Shown: positions 52,401 to 61,504, counted from the stretch's first letter. The stretch is DNA of 64,000 nucleotides from 20CM-2-55-15 sp963738025 (GCA_963738025.1 CAVTWA010000051.1:62001-126000), one strand, 5' to 3'. Notes: a model not told the origin generated them from the sequence alone. Program-made: numbers and translations.

Positions 52401-52660
52401 CTAATTGAGGCGGATGTGCGCGCTCCCTGTGATCAGGCGCGCATCGCGCGCATTCAGAAACCAGTTCCAGCACGAGCTGAACAGTACCTGCACACGATTG
52501 CGGGAACCGACGAGGAACGCGATGTGAACTGCCCTCCGCAGGAGCCAAGCAATAAAGCCACCACACTGAAAGCGGCCGATCTCACAACTGCTCTCGACTT
52601 CCATTGCGGCGATATAAGACCGAACGGTTTGGTGCGGCTTGAAAAGTGGCGCGCAGATCA
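52401..52660 (-). pseudogene. Type II NADH dehydrogenase C-terminal relic
   Basis: The frame reads EIGRFQCGGFIAWLLRRAVHIAFLVGSRNRVQVLFSSCWNWFLNARDARLITG, the membrane-binding C-terminus of NDH-2-type NAD(P)H:quinone oxidoreductases. No FAD or NADH domain lies upstream; sequence above about 52640 is not family-like. A broken 3' fragment between the efflux operon and the DUF1737 gene. Confidence 0.55.
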
Positions 52661-52856
52661 TTTGCCAATCGCTCGCGAATGGAGGCGCGCCCCGTAGTAG
52701 TACTGGCAGCACTTTTGCATCCATTGCCATGTCAGGCATTCGCCGACAATAGGAGGTCACCTTCGGATTGTAGAGTCTGTAGAGCCATTTGAGGAGCGCG
52801 GTCGATGACCTCAGCTGTGCAAGATAGAGACGGATAAGCGGTGCGAGCGTCTCGTA

Positions 52857-52880
52857 GTCCCGCCTAAGTTAGGCGGGGAC
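52857..52880. repeat. Single hairpin of the dispersed element family
   Basis: tcccgcctaagttaggcggggac is a hairpin of the same CCCGCCT/AGGCGGG type as those in the elements at 14.1, 17.1 and 61.1 kb. It lies alone in the 52.7-53.0 kb spacer, which otherwise shows nothing I recognise. Confidence 0.5.
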
Positions 52881-53013
52881 TGGACCACCAGGGTTAGCCA
52901 AACCAGGTTTACATCGGTCGTCAGGCCGGGGACCAGCTCCAGCTAATGTTCAAGGCCCGGAGGGCCGAAAGATTGCTGCGACGAATCTTACATAGACCGG
53001 CACCTGCAAACCC

Positions 53014-53220
53014 TCAGCGGACGCCGGCGACCTTCTTCGGCACTTTGGTCAGCGCCTGGCAAATCAATCCTCCGGAAGACGTGGTTCCGGAGGTTGACCC
53101 GTTCAGCGGACTGAAGAACGGATTGCCGTAGAGCGCCCACTCGTCCTCGAGCAATTCATTCACCTGCTTGTTCAATTCCGTTGCCGTAGCCGCCGCACAG
53201 AGTTTGTATTCGATCGCCAT
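53014..53220 (-). CDS. DUF1737 domain small protein
   Basis: 68 residues from ATG 53220, with Shine-Dalgarno aggaga; the frame is open to 53277 without family similarity. The core IEYKLCAAATATELNKQVNELLEDEWALYGNPFFSP and GGLICQALTKVP has the DUF1737 pattern (tyrosine-lysine start, xLNELLxxGWxLYG-like middle, CQAL near the end). Small cytoplasmic protein of unknown function. Divergent from the large receptor gene. Confidence 0.75.
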   Translation of the reverse strand: MAIEYKLCAAATATELNKQVNELLEDEWALYGNPFFSPLNGSTSGTTSSGGLICQALTKVPKKVAGVR

Positions 53221-53394
53221 AACGCTCTCCTGGCTCCAATGATATGTCACAATCGTTTCTACAATTCCGATACGCATAACCTCTCATCAAACTTTGTTGA
53301 CAACGCCCTTGTATGGTGTTTTGATCAACGCGTTTACAAAGAAATACCAACAATTGAACTGAACACACCCCCAATAGAAGGTAAAAGGTGGATC

Positions 53395-56300
53395 ATGAGA
53401 AGATTCCTTTTTCGAGCGGCTTTACTGGCGGTTGTACTTTTCACGTCGACTGCTCTCTTCAGTCAATCCAGCAATGGGACAATCAGCGGAACGGTAGCGG
53501 ACGCATCCGGCGCCTTGATACCAGGGGTCAGCGTTACGGCGGCCAACAACGCGACGGGCATCGTCACAACGGTGCTGAGCAACGATGCGGGGGCTTACAA
53601 CTTTGCCAGCCTTCAGCCGGGAACTTATAAGATCAGCGCGGTGCTGCCTGGGTTCCGCACTCAGACATTCAACGACGTCCAACTCGGCAATGCAGGGCAA
53701 CTTCGTCTCAATGTTCAGCTCGAAGTGTCGGCCGCAGCGCAGTCGGTTGAAGTGTCGGTGGCGGCCGATACTCTGATCGCGACCTCTTCGTCATCGGTCG
53801 GTGCGGTGTTGCCTGAAAAACAGGTTCAGGATCTGCCGCTCGTGAGCAACAACGTGTTGGATCTTGTCGGCGTCATGGGTGGGACCTTTCTGACGAATGA
53901 CAAAGTCTTCGGCGCGGAGCAAACCCAATTGGCCGGCGTCAGTGCCCGCGACATCAATATCCAGCGCGACGGCATCAGCGTGAACAACGAACGGTGGCCG
54001 AACGGCCTCGATACGCCGACGAAGATGAATCCGGACCTGGTCGGCGAAGTTCGCATGATCCTGGCCCCTGTGGATGCAGAAATGGGCCGCGGCAACGGGC
54101 AGATCCAGATTCAAACGCGTTCGGGAACGAATCAATATCGCGGCTCCGCGGTGTGGAATGTGCAGAACTCAGTGTTCGATGCGAACACATGGTTCAACAA
54201 TTCGCGCAGTCCTCGCGTCACCACACCGTGGAGAAACATGCATGATTACGACGTCGCCTTCGGCGGCCCGATCAAGAAAAACAAGACATTCTTCTATGCA
54301 CTATGGAATCAACTCATCGTGGAATCCCGTTCAGAGGTCTTTGCCACAGTACTGACGGATTGCGCGCGGCAGGGCATCTTCCGCTATTACAATGGTTTCA
54401 TCAACGGTAATGCGGCGCAGCTCTCGACGACCGTCGGCGGTGTGCCGCAAGTCGCCGTCGTCAACGCGGATGGCTCTCCGAAGTCGCCGGACGGAAGCGC
54501 GCTGCAATACCTGAGCGTGTTCGGCAATCTGGGTCTTAATCCTGGACAACAACTCAGGAACGACTGCTCCGACGCGCCCATCAACACGACGTCGTTGGTT
54601 CCCAATGCGGCCACTACGAGTTGGGACCCGAATCGGAAGCAGCTGGATAAAACAGGATTCATCACCGCCACCCTGGCCGATATGCCCCATGCCAATTCGT
54701 TCAACATTATCGGCAGCGGGGATGGCTTGAATACAGGGGTTCTGCGATGGGTCCGGCGGAATCACGGCGCCGACAACCTGTTCGGAGCTGGAGGAGACGT
54801 CAACAACCAGCGCAAACAGATCAATGTAAAACTCGACCACAACTTCAGCCAGCGCCACAGGATCAACGGGTCGTACAGCTACGAATCCGATATTTCCGAT
54901 GATGCGGCTCTGCCAACATGGCCGAAGGGCTATTTCGGCTCCGACTTCCGCTACCCGCAGGTCCTGTCCGTTAATTTCGTGTCGACCCTGAAGAGCTCGC
55001 TCCTCAACGAGGCGCGATTCGGATTATCGCGAACCGGGGCGAACACGGTTGGAGCGCCGGAGCGTATCGATATCGGCTCCAGCGTCCGGGCAAAACTTCT
55101 CCAGGTCGATGGGGGACCGGTTTATACAAATATCGCTACGACTTTGGGCTTCCCCGGGTATGGTGTTGCGGATGGAATCCTCTATGGCAGCCATGAGGTC
55201 AGCCCGCGGTGGATTTACGGCGATAGTCTCAGTTGGACGAAAGGTAAACACGCCTTCAAGTTCGGCGGCGAGTATCGGTGGTCGGGTACGAAATCCAGCA
55301 ATCAAGGCAGCGTTCAGACCGGGCCAAATCGTCCTACGATTACGATCGGCACGGCTACCCTGGCCCAGATCAGCGGTATTCAAAGGACGGGCTTGACCGG
55401 GTCATCAGCCAGTGCAAACCAGTCCAATGCAGAAAGCCTGTTGAACTTTTTGTCCGGATCCGTGAGAAGCGTCGCCCAGGGCCGCTTCATCAATCAATTG
55501 AATGGGGCGTGGAATAACTACCCGAACGAATTCACCAAGGTGCGGGATCTCGCGCAGAACGAATTCGGCTTCTTCTTCAAAGACGACTGGAAGGCGACTC
55601 GTGATCTGACGCTCAACGTCGGCATGCGCTGGGACTATTTCGGCGTGCCGTGGGAACGGAATGGGCTGACCACAGCTCTGCAGGGTGGCGGATATTCGCT
55701 GTTCGGCATATCCGGCCGGGGCTTCGACAGCTGGATGAAACCCGGCGCCCGCGCGGATCTGATGCACCTCATCTATGTCGGGCCGAACTCGCCGAACCCG
55801 GATCAGGCTATCTACAATCGCGACTTGAATAATTTCGGCCCCGCTATCGGCTTCGCGTATAACGTTCCATGGGGCGGCAAAGATAAAACCACGGTGCGCG
55901 GTGGCTATCAGATCCAATATACCGGTGGCGGGCGCGGCTTCGTTCTCGACACAGCGCTCGGCAACCCGCCGGGCAGCAGCAACACCGCGAGTTACATCAT
56001 ACCGACCTCAGATCCATACCTCAGTCTCGAAAAAGTCGCCGCCAATACGAGCATCTCGCCGGTCCAGCCATTATTCCTGCCGGCGAAGGACACGCTGATT
56101 CCAGTGACGGACCGGTCGGGATTGCTGAATGCTTTCGATCCCAATTTCGTGACTCCGTATATCCAGAATCTCACGCTGTCGGTGACGCGTACCTTCAATT
56201 CAAAGCTCTCATTGGATCTCCGCTATATCGGCACTCTCAGCCGTAAGCTGCCCACCAACATGGACCTCAACTCGGTGAACTTCAAGTACAACGGCCTGAA

Positions 56301-56445
56301 AGAGGCGTTCGACAAGATCCGGCGCGGGGATGACTCGTTCGGAATACTCGATCAGATGTTCAACGGACTGACCATTGCCACATCCGGCTGCGATGGCGTC
56401 GCCTTATCGCAGACCTGCGGTCCGGTCGGTGGTCCTCGCGGTTAA
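53395..56445 (+). CDS. Oar-like TonB-dependent receptor with carboxypeptidase-regulatory domain, N-terminal part
   Basis: About 1016 residues from ATG 53395 (Shine-Dalgarno aaaggtgg). Signal peptide (FRAALLAVVLFTSTALFSQ); a carboxypeptidase-regulatory-like domain at about 25-110 (GTISGTVADASGALIPGVSVTAANNATG; LQPGTYKISAVLPGF); a plug (VLPEKQVQDLPLVSNNVLDLVGVMGG; INIQRDGISVNNERWPNG; EMGRGNGQIQIQTRSGTNQYRGS); then a long barrel. This Oar-like type is very abundant in Acidobacteriota. The frame breaks near 56430 (gtcggtggtcctcgcgg), and the barrel continues in the frame of the next entry. Confidence 0.9.
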   Translation: MRRFLFRAALLAVVLFTSTALFSQSSNGTISGTVADASGALIPGVSVTAANNATGIVTTVLSNDAGAYNFASLQPGTYKISAVLPGFRTQTFNDVQLGNAGQLRLNVQLEVSAAAQSVEVSVAADTLIATSSSSVGAVLPEKQVQDLPLVSNNVLDLVGVMGGTFLTNDKVFGAEQTQLAGVSARDINIQRDGISVNNERWPNGLDTPTKMNPDLVGEVRMILAPVDAEMGRGNGQIQIQTRSGTNQYRGSAVWNVQNSVFDANTWFNNSRSPRVTTPWRNMHDYDVAFGGPIKKNKTFFYALWNQLIVESRSEVFATVLTDCARQGIFRYYNGFINGNAAQLSTTVGGVPQVAVVNADGSPKSPDGSALQYLSVFGNLGLNPGQQLRNDCSDAPINTTSLVPNAATTSWDPNRKQLDKTGFITATLADMPHANSFNIIGSGDGLNTGVLRWVRRNHGADNLFGAGGDVNNQRKQINVKLDHNFSQRHRINGSYSYESDISDDAALPTWPKGYFGSDFRYPQVLSVNFVSTLKSSLLNEARFGLSRTGANTVGAPERIDIGSSVRAKLLQVDGGPVYTNIATTLGFPGYGVADGILYGSHEVSPRWIYGDSLSWTKGKHAFKFGGEYRWSGTKSSNQGSVQTGPNRPTITIGTATLAQISGIQRTGLTGSSASANQSNAESLLNFLSGSVRSVAQGRFINQLNGAWNNYPNEFTKVRDLAQNEFGFFFKDDWKATRDLTLNVGMRWDYFGVPWERNGLTTALQGGGYSLFGISGRGFDSWMKPGARADLMHLIYVGPNSPNPDQAIYNRDLNNFGPAIGFAYNVPWGGKDKTTVRGGYQIQYTGGGRGFVLDTALGNPPGSSNTASYIIPTSDPYLSLEKVAANTSISPVQPLFLPAKDTLIPVTDRSGLLNAFDPNFVTPYIQNLTLSVTRTFNSKLSLDLRYIGTLSRKLPTNMDLNSVNFKYNGLKEAFDKIRRGDDSFGILDQMFNGLTIATSGCDGVALSQTCGPVGGPRG

Positions 56446-57601
56446 TGGTGTCGCTCAGACGGCAGGCGCACAAATGCGGGCATCGGCTCTGTTCAACACC
56501 AATCTGGCCAATGGAAATTATGTGGGGCTGGCGACGACGTTGAACACATTGACCAATAACGGTGCAACTAACGGCGGTGATCCGAGCAAAGCAGGATCCG
56601 TACTGCGGAATAGCGGTCTTTTCCCCGAAAACTTCATCAAGACCAATCCGCAAGTCAGCACCGCCGTCATGGAAACGAGCCTGGGCCATGCCAACTACCA
56701 TTCCTTGCAGGCGCAGTTTAATGTTCGTCCGATCGCCGGAATCAGTACCCAGACCACGTACACATGGAGCCGGAATCTCGGATTGAACCCCGGTGAAGGA
56801 GCAAACGGCACTGGCGCCCTCTTTACGGATCCGACAAATCGCAACCTTGATTACGCGCTGTTGCCCTCGCATCGGGAACACGTCGTGGTGAACTACGGCA
56901 CGTTTGACCTGCCGGTCGGCCCTCAAAAGCTTTTCCTCGGCAGCACACACGGCCTGGCGGGGCGGCTGCTCGAAAACTGGCAAACCAGTTGGGTCGTCAA
57001 CCTGGGCTCGGGAGCTCCGATCAGCGTTACGGCCGCGAACATGTTGTACGGCAATGGCGTCCCGGACATCGTCGGCCCGTTCGACAAAACCAAACGGTTC
57101 TCGTGGGCAAACGGTGCGGCCCAGGGTAACTTGTTCACGGACGCCAATCACCAGCCTCTGTATTCATATACAAAGGATCCGCAGTGCCTGAACACGAGTC
57201 TGGTGGTGCCGCAGCTCGCGGGGATCTGCACGCTGAACGCGGTGAAGAGCAATTCCACCGGCCAGGTCGTGCTGCAAACTCCTCTCCCCGGTAACGTCGG
57301 TACACTCGGCCAACGCAATATTTACGGCCTCCCCACCTGGAAGGCGGATATGTCTCTGCAAAAACGTGTTCGGCTTGCCGAGACCAAGAGCCTCACAGTA
57401 CGTATCGATGCGACTAATGTGTTCAATCACGCGACGCCGGCTCTATCCGCGGGATTCTTCCAGCCGACCGTTGGCGCTCCATCGCTGGCCATGACCAACA
57501 GCGCGCTTCCTTTCGGCTCTTTCAGCAACAAATGTCCGGTGTCCGCTTCGTGCAGTTTGCCAAACCGGTCGTTCCAGCTGAAGGCGCGCGTCGATTTCTG
57601 A
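56375..57601 (+). CDS. Oar-like TonB-dependent receptor, C-terminal barrel part (frameshifted)
   Basis: The true frame begins around VVLAVNGVAQTAGAQMRASALFNTNLANGNYVGL (about 56433) and runs through METSLGHANYHSLQAQFNVRPIAGISTQTTYTWSRNLGLNPG, NWQTSWVVNLGSGAPISV and RIDATNVFNHATPALS to the barrel-closing NRSFQLKARVDF with its terminal Phe. The residues before 56430 are out of frame. With the preceding part this makes one receptor of about 1400 residues, split by a 1-nt indel. Confidence 0.88.
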   Translation: MPHPAAMASPYRRPAVRSVVLAVNGVAQTAGAQMRASALFNTNLANGNYVGLATTLNTLTNNGATNGGDPSKAGSVLRNSGLFPENFIKTNPQVSTAVMETSLGHANYHSLQAQFNVRPIAGISTQTTYTWSRNLGLNPGEGANGTGALFTDPTNRNLDYALLPSHREHVVVNYGTFDLPVGPQKLFLGSTHGLAGRLLENWQTSWVVNLGSGAPISVTAANMLYGNGVPDIVGPFDKTKRFSWANGAAQGNLFTDANHQPLYSYTKDPQCLNTSLVVPQLAGICTLNAVKSNSTGQVVLQTPLPGNVGTLGQRNIYGLPTWKADMSLQKRVRLAETKSLTVRIDATNVFNHATPALSAGFFQPTVGAPSLAMTNSALPFGSFSNKCPVSASCSLPNRSFQLKARVDF

Positions 57602-57611
57602 TTCCCGGGGG

Positions 57612-59351
57612 ATGGGAAGGAACACAAGAGGCACAAAAGGCACAAGAAGTTGCGGTGTTATCTTCTTGTGCCTTTTGTGCCTCTTGTGTTCCTTCTCCCA
57701 GACTCCCGAACAGGAAATCGGGCTGCGCCTGATTGCCGTCCGGACTGAGACTGAAGCGGCGGACCTGCTTCGTCAGATTCAATCCGGACAATCTTTCGAA
57801 TCCATTGCTAAAGCACATTCCAGCGATCCGTCGGCGAAAGATGGCGGTTATCTGGGAATGTTTCGCCTCAGTGATTTGAAACCCGATCTTCAGCGCATCG
57901 TGATGGGTTTGTTGCCAGGTCAGATCAGTGCCGTAACGCCGATTGGCGGCGATTTCCTCATATTGAAGCGCCTGACAATCGAAGAGGCAAATTGGATTCC
58001 TTCCTTCAACGCCGGCCTTGAGGCTTTTCAAAACGACCGCTACGAAGAAGCAGAGCGGAATTTCATCAAGGCGTTACCGTATGCGGAAAAGTTGAAGCCG
58101 GCCGATGACCGGCTGGAGGATAACCTGCACGGGCTGGCCGAAGCTTACCGGCTTCAAAAAAAATATGCCGAGGCGGATCCGGTCTATCGACGATATCTCG
58201 CGCTCCATTGGGGCGGGGCGGCTGTACCTGAAGTTCTGGACGACTTCTGCACGGTGCTTGCGCTGTCCTACTTTCGCGATTCTCAGTTCACACAGGCACG
58301 TACGAAATTCCAGGATGCTGCGAATCATGCGCCCATGGCTGAAGGATTGTACCAGGCGATGAGCACCATATTGTTCAAGGCTGAATTGACCGCTGAAGCC
58401 GAGGCTGTCATGGACAGCGCCACGCGACTCTTTCCAACATCGAGAAACGTCCGCTACCACCTGGCTGAACTGTATCGTGGGAGTTCGAAACCGAAGAAAG
58501 CCCTCGAGGTATTTGAGTACCTCAGCCGGATGAAACCAGAGGGCGCTGATCCTGCGGTGGATCGCCTTCAGCAAAGCGTCGTCTACCAGAAAATCGGAAG
58601 TATTCATGCCGAGCTGGCGGAGTTCGACAAAGCCGTGACGGCTTACAAAAAAGCATTGGAATTCACTCCCGACAGTGTCGAGGCTCGTGTGGGCCTGGGC
58701 AACGTTTACTTACAGCAGGGTAGAGCGAAGGATTCCCTGGACGAATATAACCGCGCTGTCGCGGCTGACCCCCAAAGCGCCGCCGCTTATTCTGGTATTG
58801 CGGACGCGAGTTTGCGCATGGGCCTCCTCGCCGAGGCATCCGCGGCCGCCGCGAAGGTACTGGAGATCGACTCCGGATATCGCAAAGCGCACTATGTCCG
58901 GGCGACCGCCCTCGCGCGAATGGGTGCGAACGAAGAGAGCGACAGAGAATTCGATATCTTTCGGAAAGTCGAGGAGGAAGCGCGATCGCAAACCGATCGC
59001 ATCCGGTACATGGGTGTTCTTAACCGGGACGCTGCAGCAAAACTGCTGGAGGGGCATCCCGAAGAGGCCGTCGAAATGTTTTTGAACATTATCCAATCCT
59101 TTCCGGATTCCGCGACGGCCTACCTGAATCTGGGATTCGCCCAAAGCAGAATCGGCCAACACAAAGCCGCGGCCGAGACCTTCCAGAAAATCCTGTCGCA
59201 AAGCATATCGGACAGTTTCCTGGTGTCATGGAGCCTGGCGCGGGAATACCGTTACGTCGGGGATAAGGAAGCGAGCCGGAGGCATGAGATCGTGTACCTT
59301 CAGAATATCGACATCGCGTTGCGGGAAGCGTTGGATGTCGGTCCGGAGTAA
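57612..59351 (+). CDS. Parvulin-type PpiC domain plus TPR repeat protein
   Basis: 579 residues, starting 11 nt after the receptor stop. The first about 27 residues (MGRNTRGTKGTRSCGVIFLCLLCLLCSF) are translated from a perfect palindromic repeat and double as a short hydrophobic signal-like segment. A compact PpiC/rotamase domain follows at about 38-120 (ADLLRQIQSGQSFESIAKAHSSDPSAKDGGYLGMF; LPGQISAVTPIGGDFLILKRL). Then come about ten TPR-type helices pairs (for example AVTAYKKALEFTPDSVEARVGLGNVYLQQGRAKDSLDEYNRAVAADPQSAAAY). A periplasmic folding or docking factor for the co-transcribed receptor is a reasonable inference. Whether the real start lies within the repeat is uncertain. Confidence 0.85.
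   Translation: MGRNTRGTKGTRSCGVIFLCLLCLLCSFSQTPEQEIGLRLIAVRTETEAADLLRQIQSGQSFESIAKAHSSDPSAKDGGYLGMFRLSDLKPDLQRIVMGLLPGQISAVTPIGGDFLILKRLTIEEANWIPSFNAGLEAFQNDRYEEAERNFIKALPYAEKLKPADDRLEDNLHGLAEAYRLQKKYAEADPVYRRYLALHWGGAAVPEVLDDFCTVLALSYFRDSQFTQARTKFQDAANHAPMAEGLYQAMSTILFKAELTAEAEAVMDSATRLFPTSRNVRYHLAELYRGSSKPKKALEVFEYLSRMKPEGADPAVDRLQQSVVYQKIGSIHAELAEFDKAVTAYKKALEFTPDSVEARVGLGNVYLQQGRAKDSLDEYNRAVAADPQSAAAYSGIADASLRMGLLAEASAAAAKVLEIDSGYRKAHYVRATALARMGANEESDREFDIFRKVEEEARSQTDRIRYMGVLNRDAAAKLLEGHPEEAVEMFLNIIQSFPDSATAYLNLGFAQSRIGQHKAAAETFQKILSQSISDSFLVSWSLAREYRYVGDKEASRRHEIVYLQNIDIALREALDVGPE
57616..57695. repeat. Perfect 34-bp inverted repeat, GCACAAR family, copy 2
   Basis: Left arm 57616-57649 (gaaggaacacaagaggcaca... 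to ...gcacaagaag) and right arm 57662-57695 are exact reverse complements; the loop is 12 nt (ttgcggtgttat). Each arm contains two aggcacaa-type words. It overlaps the start of the PpiC-TPR gene and would form a very stable hairpin over the start codon and signal sequence. A diverged copy is at 9191-9259. Confidence 0.95.
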
Positions 59352-59399
59352 CGACGGAGACGAAACATTCAAGCAGATCACTTATAGGGAGGAAAACCG

Positions 59400-59850
59400 A
59401 TGAGGGCTCTCGTTGTAACAACGGCGATTTTGTGCTGGCCTGCTATTGGCGGCGACAGCCTGCGCACCCGTAACCGCGACCGACAACAAGACGGGACCGA
59501 TTGTAAAGACTGCGGAAGGCCCTGTTACCGGTCTTGTTCGGAATGGCGTTTTCGAATTCCGCGGCATCCCTTACGCTGCTCCTCCTGTCGGCAAGTGGCG
59601 TTGGATGCCGCCCCAGCCGGTCGCGAAATGGAAAGAGCCGCGCGACGCCACTCACTTTGGCAACATCTGCGCGCAGTCCACGACGCTTGGTGTTTTTGCC
59701 GGTCCTGCCAGCGTGGACGAGGACTGCCTTTACCTCAACGTCTTCACAACGAAGCTCGGCAAAGCCGACACTGCCGCAATCTGGCGGAATGCCGGTGATT
59801 GTCTGGATTCACGGCGGCGGCAATGTCGACGGTACGTCGGCGGATTATGA
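59400..59850 (+). CDS. Type-B carboxylesterase, N-terminal part (frameshifted)
   Basis: The gene starts at ATG 59400 (MRALVVTTAIL; Shine-Dalgarno gggagg) in one frame. It switches near 59436 to the frame LLLAATACAPVTATDNKTGPIVKTAEGPVTGLVRNGVFEFRGIPYAAPPVGKWRWMPPQPVAKW up to FGNICAQSTTLGVFAGPASVDEDCLYLNVFTTKLGK (about 59765), and then to the frame of the next entry. The signal looks lipoprotein-like (LLAATAC). The RGIPYAAPPVGKWRW and SEDCLYLNV-type (here VDEDCLYLNV) signatures are diagnostic of type-B esterases. Two indels, so no intact product as written. Confidence 0.8.
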
Positions 59851-61111
59851 TGGAAGCAAGCTGGCCACCGGAGGACCGGGCGGCGTCCCAACCGTGGTTG
59901 TCATCATCAACTATCGATTGGGCCTGTTTGGTTTCCTGGCGCATCCCGCGTTGGATGCGGAGAACCATCCTTTCGCCAATTACGGCATCATGGACATCCA
60001 GGCCGCGCTGCACTGGGTGGAGCGCAATGCCGCCGCTTTTGGCGGCGACGCCACACGAGTGACGCTCGGCGGTCAATCCGCCGGGGCCACCGATACGGGA
60101 GCCCATCTGATTGCGCCGTCAAGCGCTGGCCTGTTCCAGCGTGCGATCTTCCAGAGCTCGCCTCTGAACGCGCTGCCGCCACTCTCGTCAGGTTTGAGCC
60201 GTGGTGCGGATTTCGCGACGGCTGCAGGCTGCGGCAGGGAAGCGGATGCCGCGACGGCGGCATGCCTGCGAGCGCTCAGCGTATCGAGGATCCTCCAGCT
60301 GCAGGGAACCGCAAGCGCCAATGGTCCTTATGTGACCGGTCCGATGGTGGACGGCTCGATCGTGCCGATCAGCCCGAACACTGCCTGGACAGCAGGCCGG
60401 TTCAACCACATGCCGATCATGGCGGGAAACGTCCAGGACGAGGCGACTTTCGGCATCGGCATCACCACCTATTTCAGCGGTCCGCCGCAAGCGCCGATCA
60501 ACGAGGCCCAATATGTTGCGAATATCACGGCAGCGTACAGCGGCCCCGAATATCCCGGCGGTCCGAACTACCCGAAGGGCACTGTCGAGGCGGTTCTGAA
60601 GCAGTACCCGCCTGGCCGCGATCCGCAGATGGCGCTCAATCTCGCCGGCTCGCAGGCCGGCGCCTGCCGAAACCGTCATATTGATGCATTGTGGACGAAG
60701 TGGTCCGATGCGCCGGTGTATGCCTATGAGTTCAACGACCGGAATGCACCCTATTACTTTCCGCCAATGCCCGGATTCTCTGCCCTCGCCGCCCATACCA
60801 TCGATATCCAATTTCTATTCCCGCTATGGCACGGCGGCATCCTCGGTGTGCCCGGCGCCAGCCAGTCCCCGGCGCTGAGCAAAGAGGAGCAGCGCCTCTC
60901 CGACCAGCTCGTTGCCGCCTGGACCAATTTCGCCAAGAGCGGAAATCCAAACGAATCCGGCAACAGCCCCTGGCCCCGCTTCGTCACCCAGGAAGGCGTT
61001 CCGGCATACCTGTCTCAAAACGTCCCGACGCTGTCGACGTTCACGAACGCGCAATTCGGCGCCAATCACAACTGCAATTTCTGGGACGGTGTGATTGTCT
61101 ATCAACCCTGA
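59534..61111 (+). CDS. Type-B carboxylesterase, main C-terminal part (frameshifted)
   Basis: The true sequence in this frame starts at about 59770 (PQSGGMPVIVWIHGGGNVDGTSADYDGSKLA), includes the oxyanion hole HGGG and VIINYRLGLFGFLAHPAL, and the nucleophile elbow TLGGQSAGATDTGAHL. The elbow reads GQSAG where most relatives have GESAG. It continues to a normal C-terminus with SKEEQRLSDQLVAAWTNFAKSGNPN. The part before 59770 is out of frame. With the preceding entry this gives an esterase of about 570 residues, exported and probably lipidated, hydrolysing a carboxylic ester. It lies 48 nt after the PpiC-TPR gene. Confidence 0.88.
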   Translation: MFGMAFSNSAASLTLLLLSASGVGCRPSRSRNGKSRATPLTLATSARSPRRLVFLPVLPAWTRTAFTSTSSQRSSAKPTLPQSGGMPVIVWIHGGGNVDGTSADYDGSKLATGGPGGVPTVVVIINYRLGLFGFLAHPALDAENHPFANYGIMDIQAALHWVERNAAAFGGDATRVTLGGQSAGATDTGAHLIAPSSAGLFQRAIFQSSPLNALPPLSSGLSRGADFATAAGCGREADAATAACLRALSVSRILQLQGTASANGPYVTGPMVDGSIVPISPNTAWTAGRFNHMPIMAGNVQDEATFGIGITTYFSGPPQAPINEAQYVANITAAYSGPEYPGGPNYPKGTVEAVLKQYPPGRDPQMALNLAGSQAGACRNRHIDALWTKWSDAPVYAYEFNDRNAPYYFPPMPGFSALAAHTIDIQFLFPLWHGGILGVPGASQSPALSKEEQRLSDQLVAAWTNFAKSGNPNESGNSPWPRFVTQEGVPAYLSQNVPTLSTFTNAQFGANHNCNFWDGVIVYQP

Positions 61112-61130
61112 TCGGTGCACTTCCGGCATA

Positions 61131-61311
61131 TTCCCCGCCTGAGGCAGGCGGGGATGCCCTCGCGCAGCGAGGGCCGGGGCGGTCTGTTCAAAGACGAACA
61201 GTACCGATTAATAAGGAGCGCTTCGCGAGCATCATAAGGTGGCTATGCGGCTCTGAACATACCACCCCGGCTCTTCGCGCCACCCCTCCTGACTCAGGAG
61301 AGGATTGGCGT
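61131..61311 (+). repeat. Dispersed structured element, copy B
   Basis: Hairpins ccccgcctgaggcaggcgggg (61133-61153), ccctcgcgcagcgaggg, ctgttcaaagacgaacag, then accgattaataaggagcgcttcgcg and a closing cacccctcctgactcaggagagg-type hairpin. 61131-61225 corresponds base for base, on the opposite strand, to 14091-14185, and shorter pieces recur at 17104-17156 and 52857-52880. No coding capacity. It lies in the 393-nt spacer between the esterase and the metallopeptidase, which otherwise holds nothing I recognise. Confidence 0.85.
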
Positions 61312-61504
61312 CAAAACTCAACTGCCCGACATTCTTGGGCTCAGCAGCCACTGGCCGATGCTCTCCGCATTACCCCACCTTGACACAAAATGTCGAAGTC
61401 TCTATAACCAAAGGCGCCGATCGTATTTGCCCATCCTGCCGGCTGTTCAATCAGGAATCTGGAGATCGAAAGCTAACGAGCATCTGGGCAGTAAGGACAC
61501 ATCA

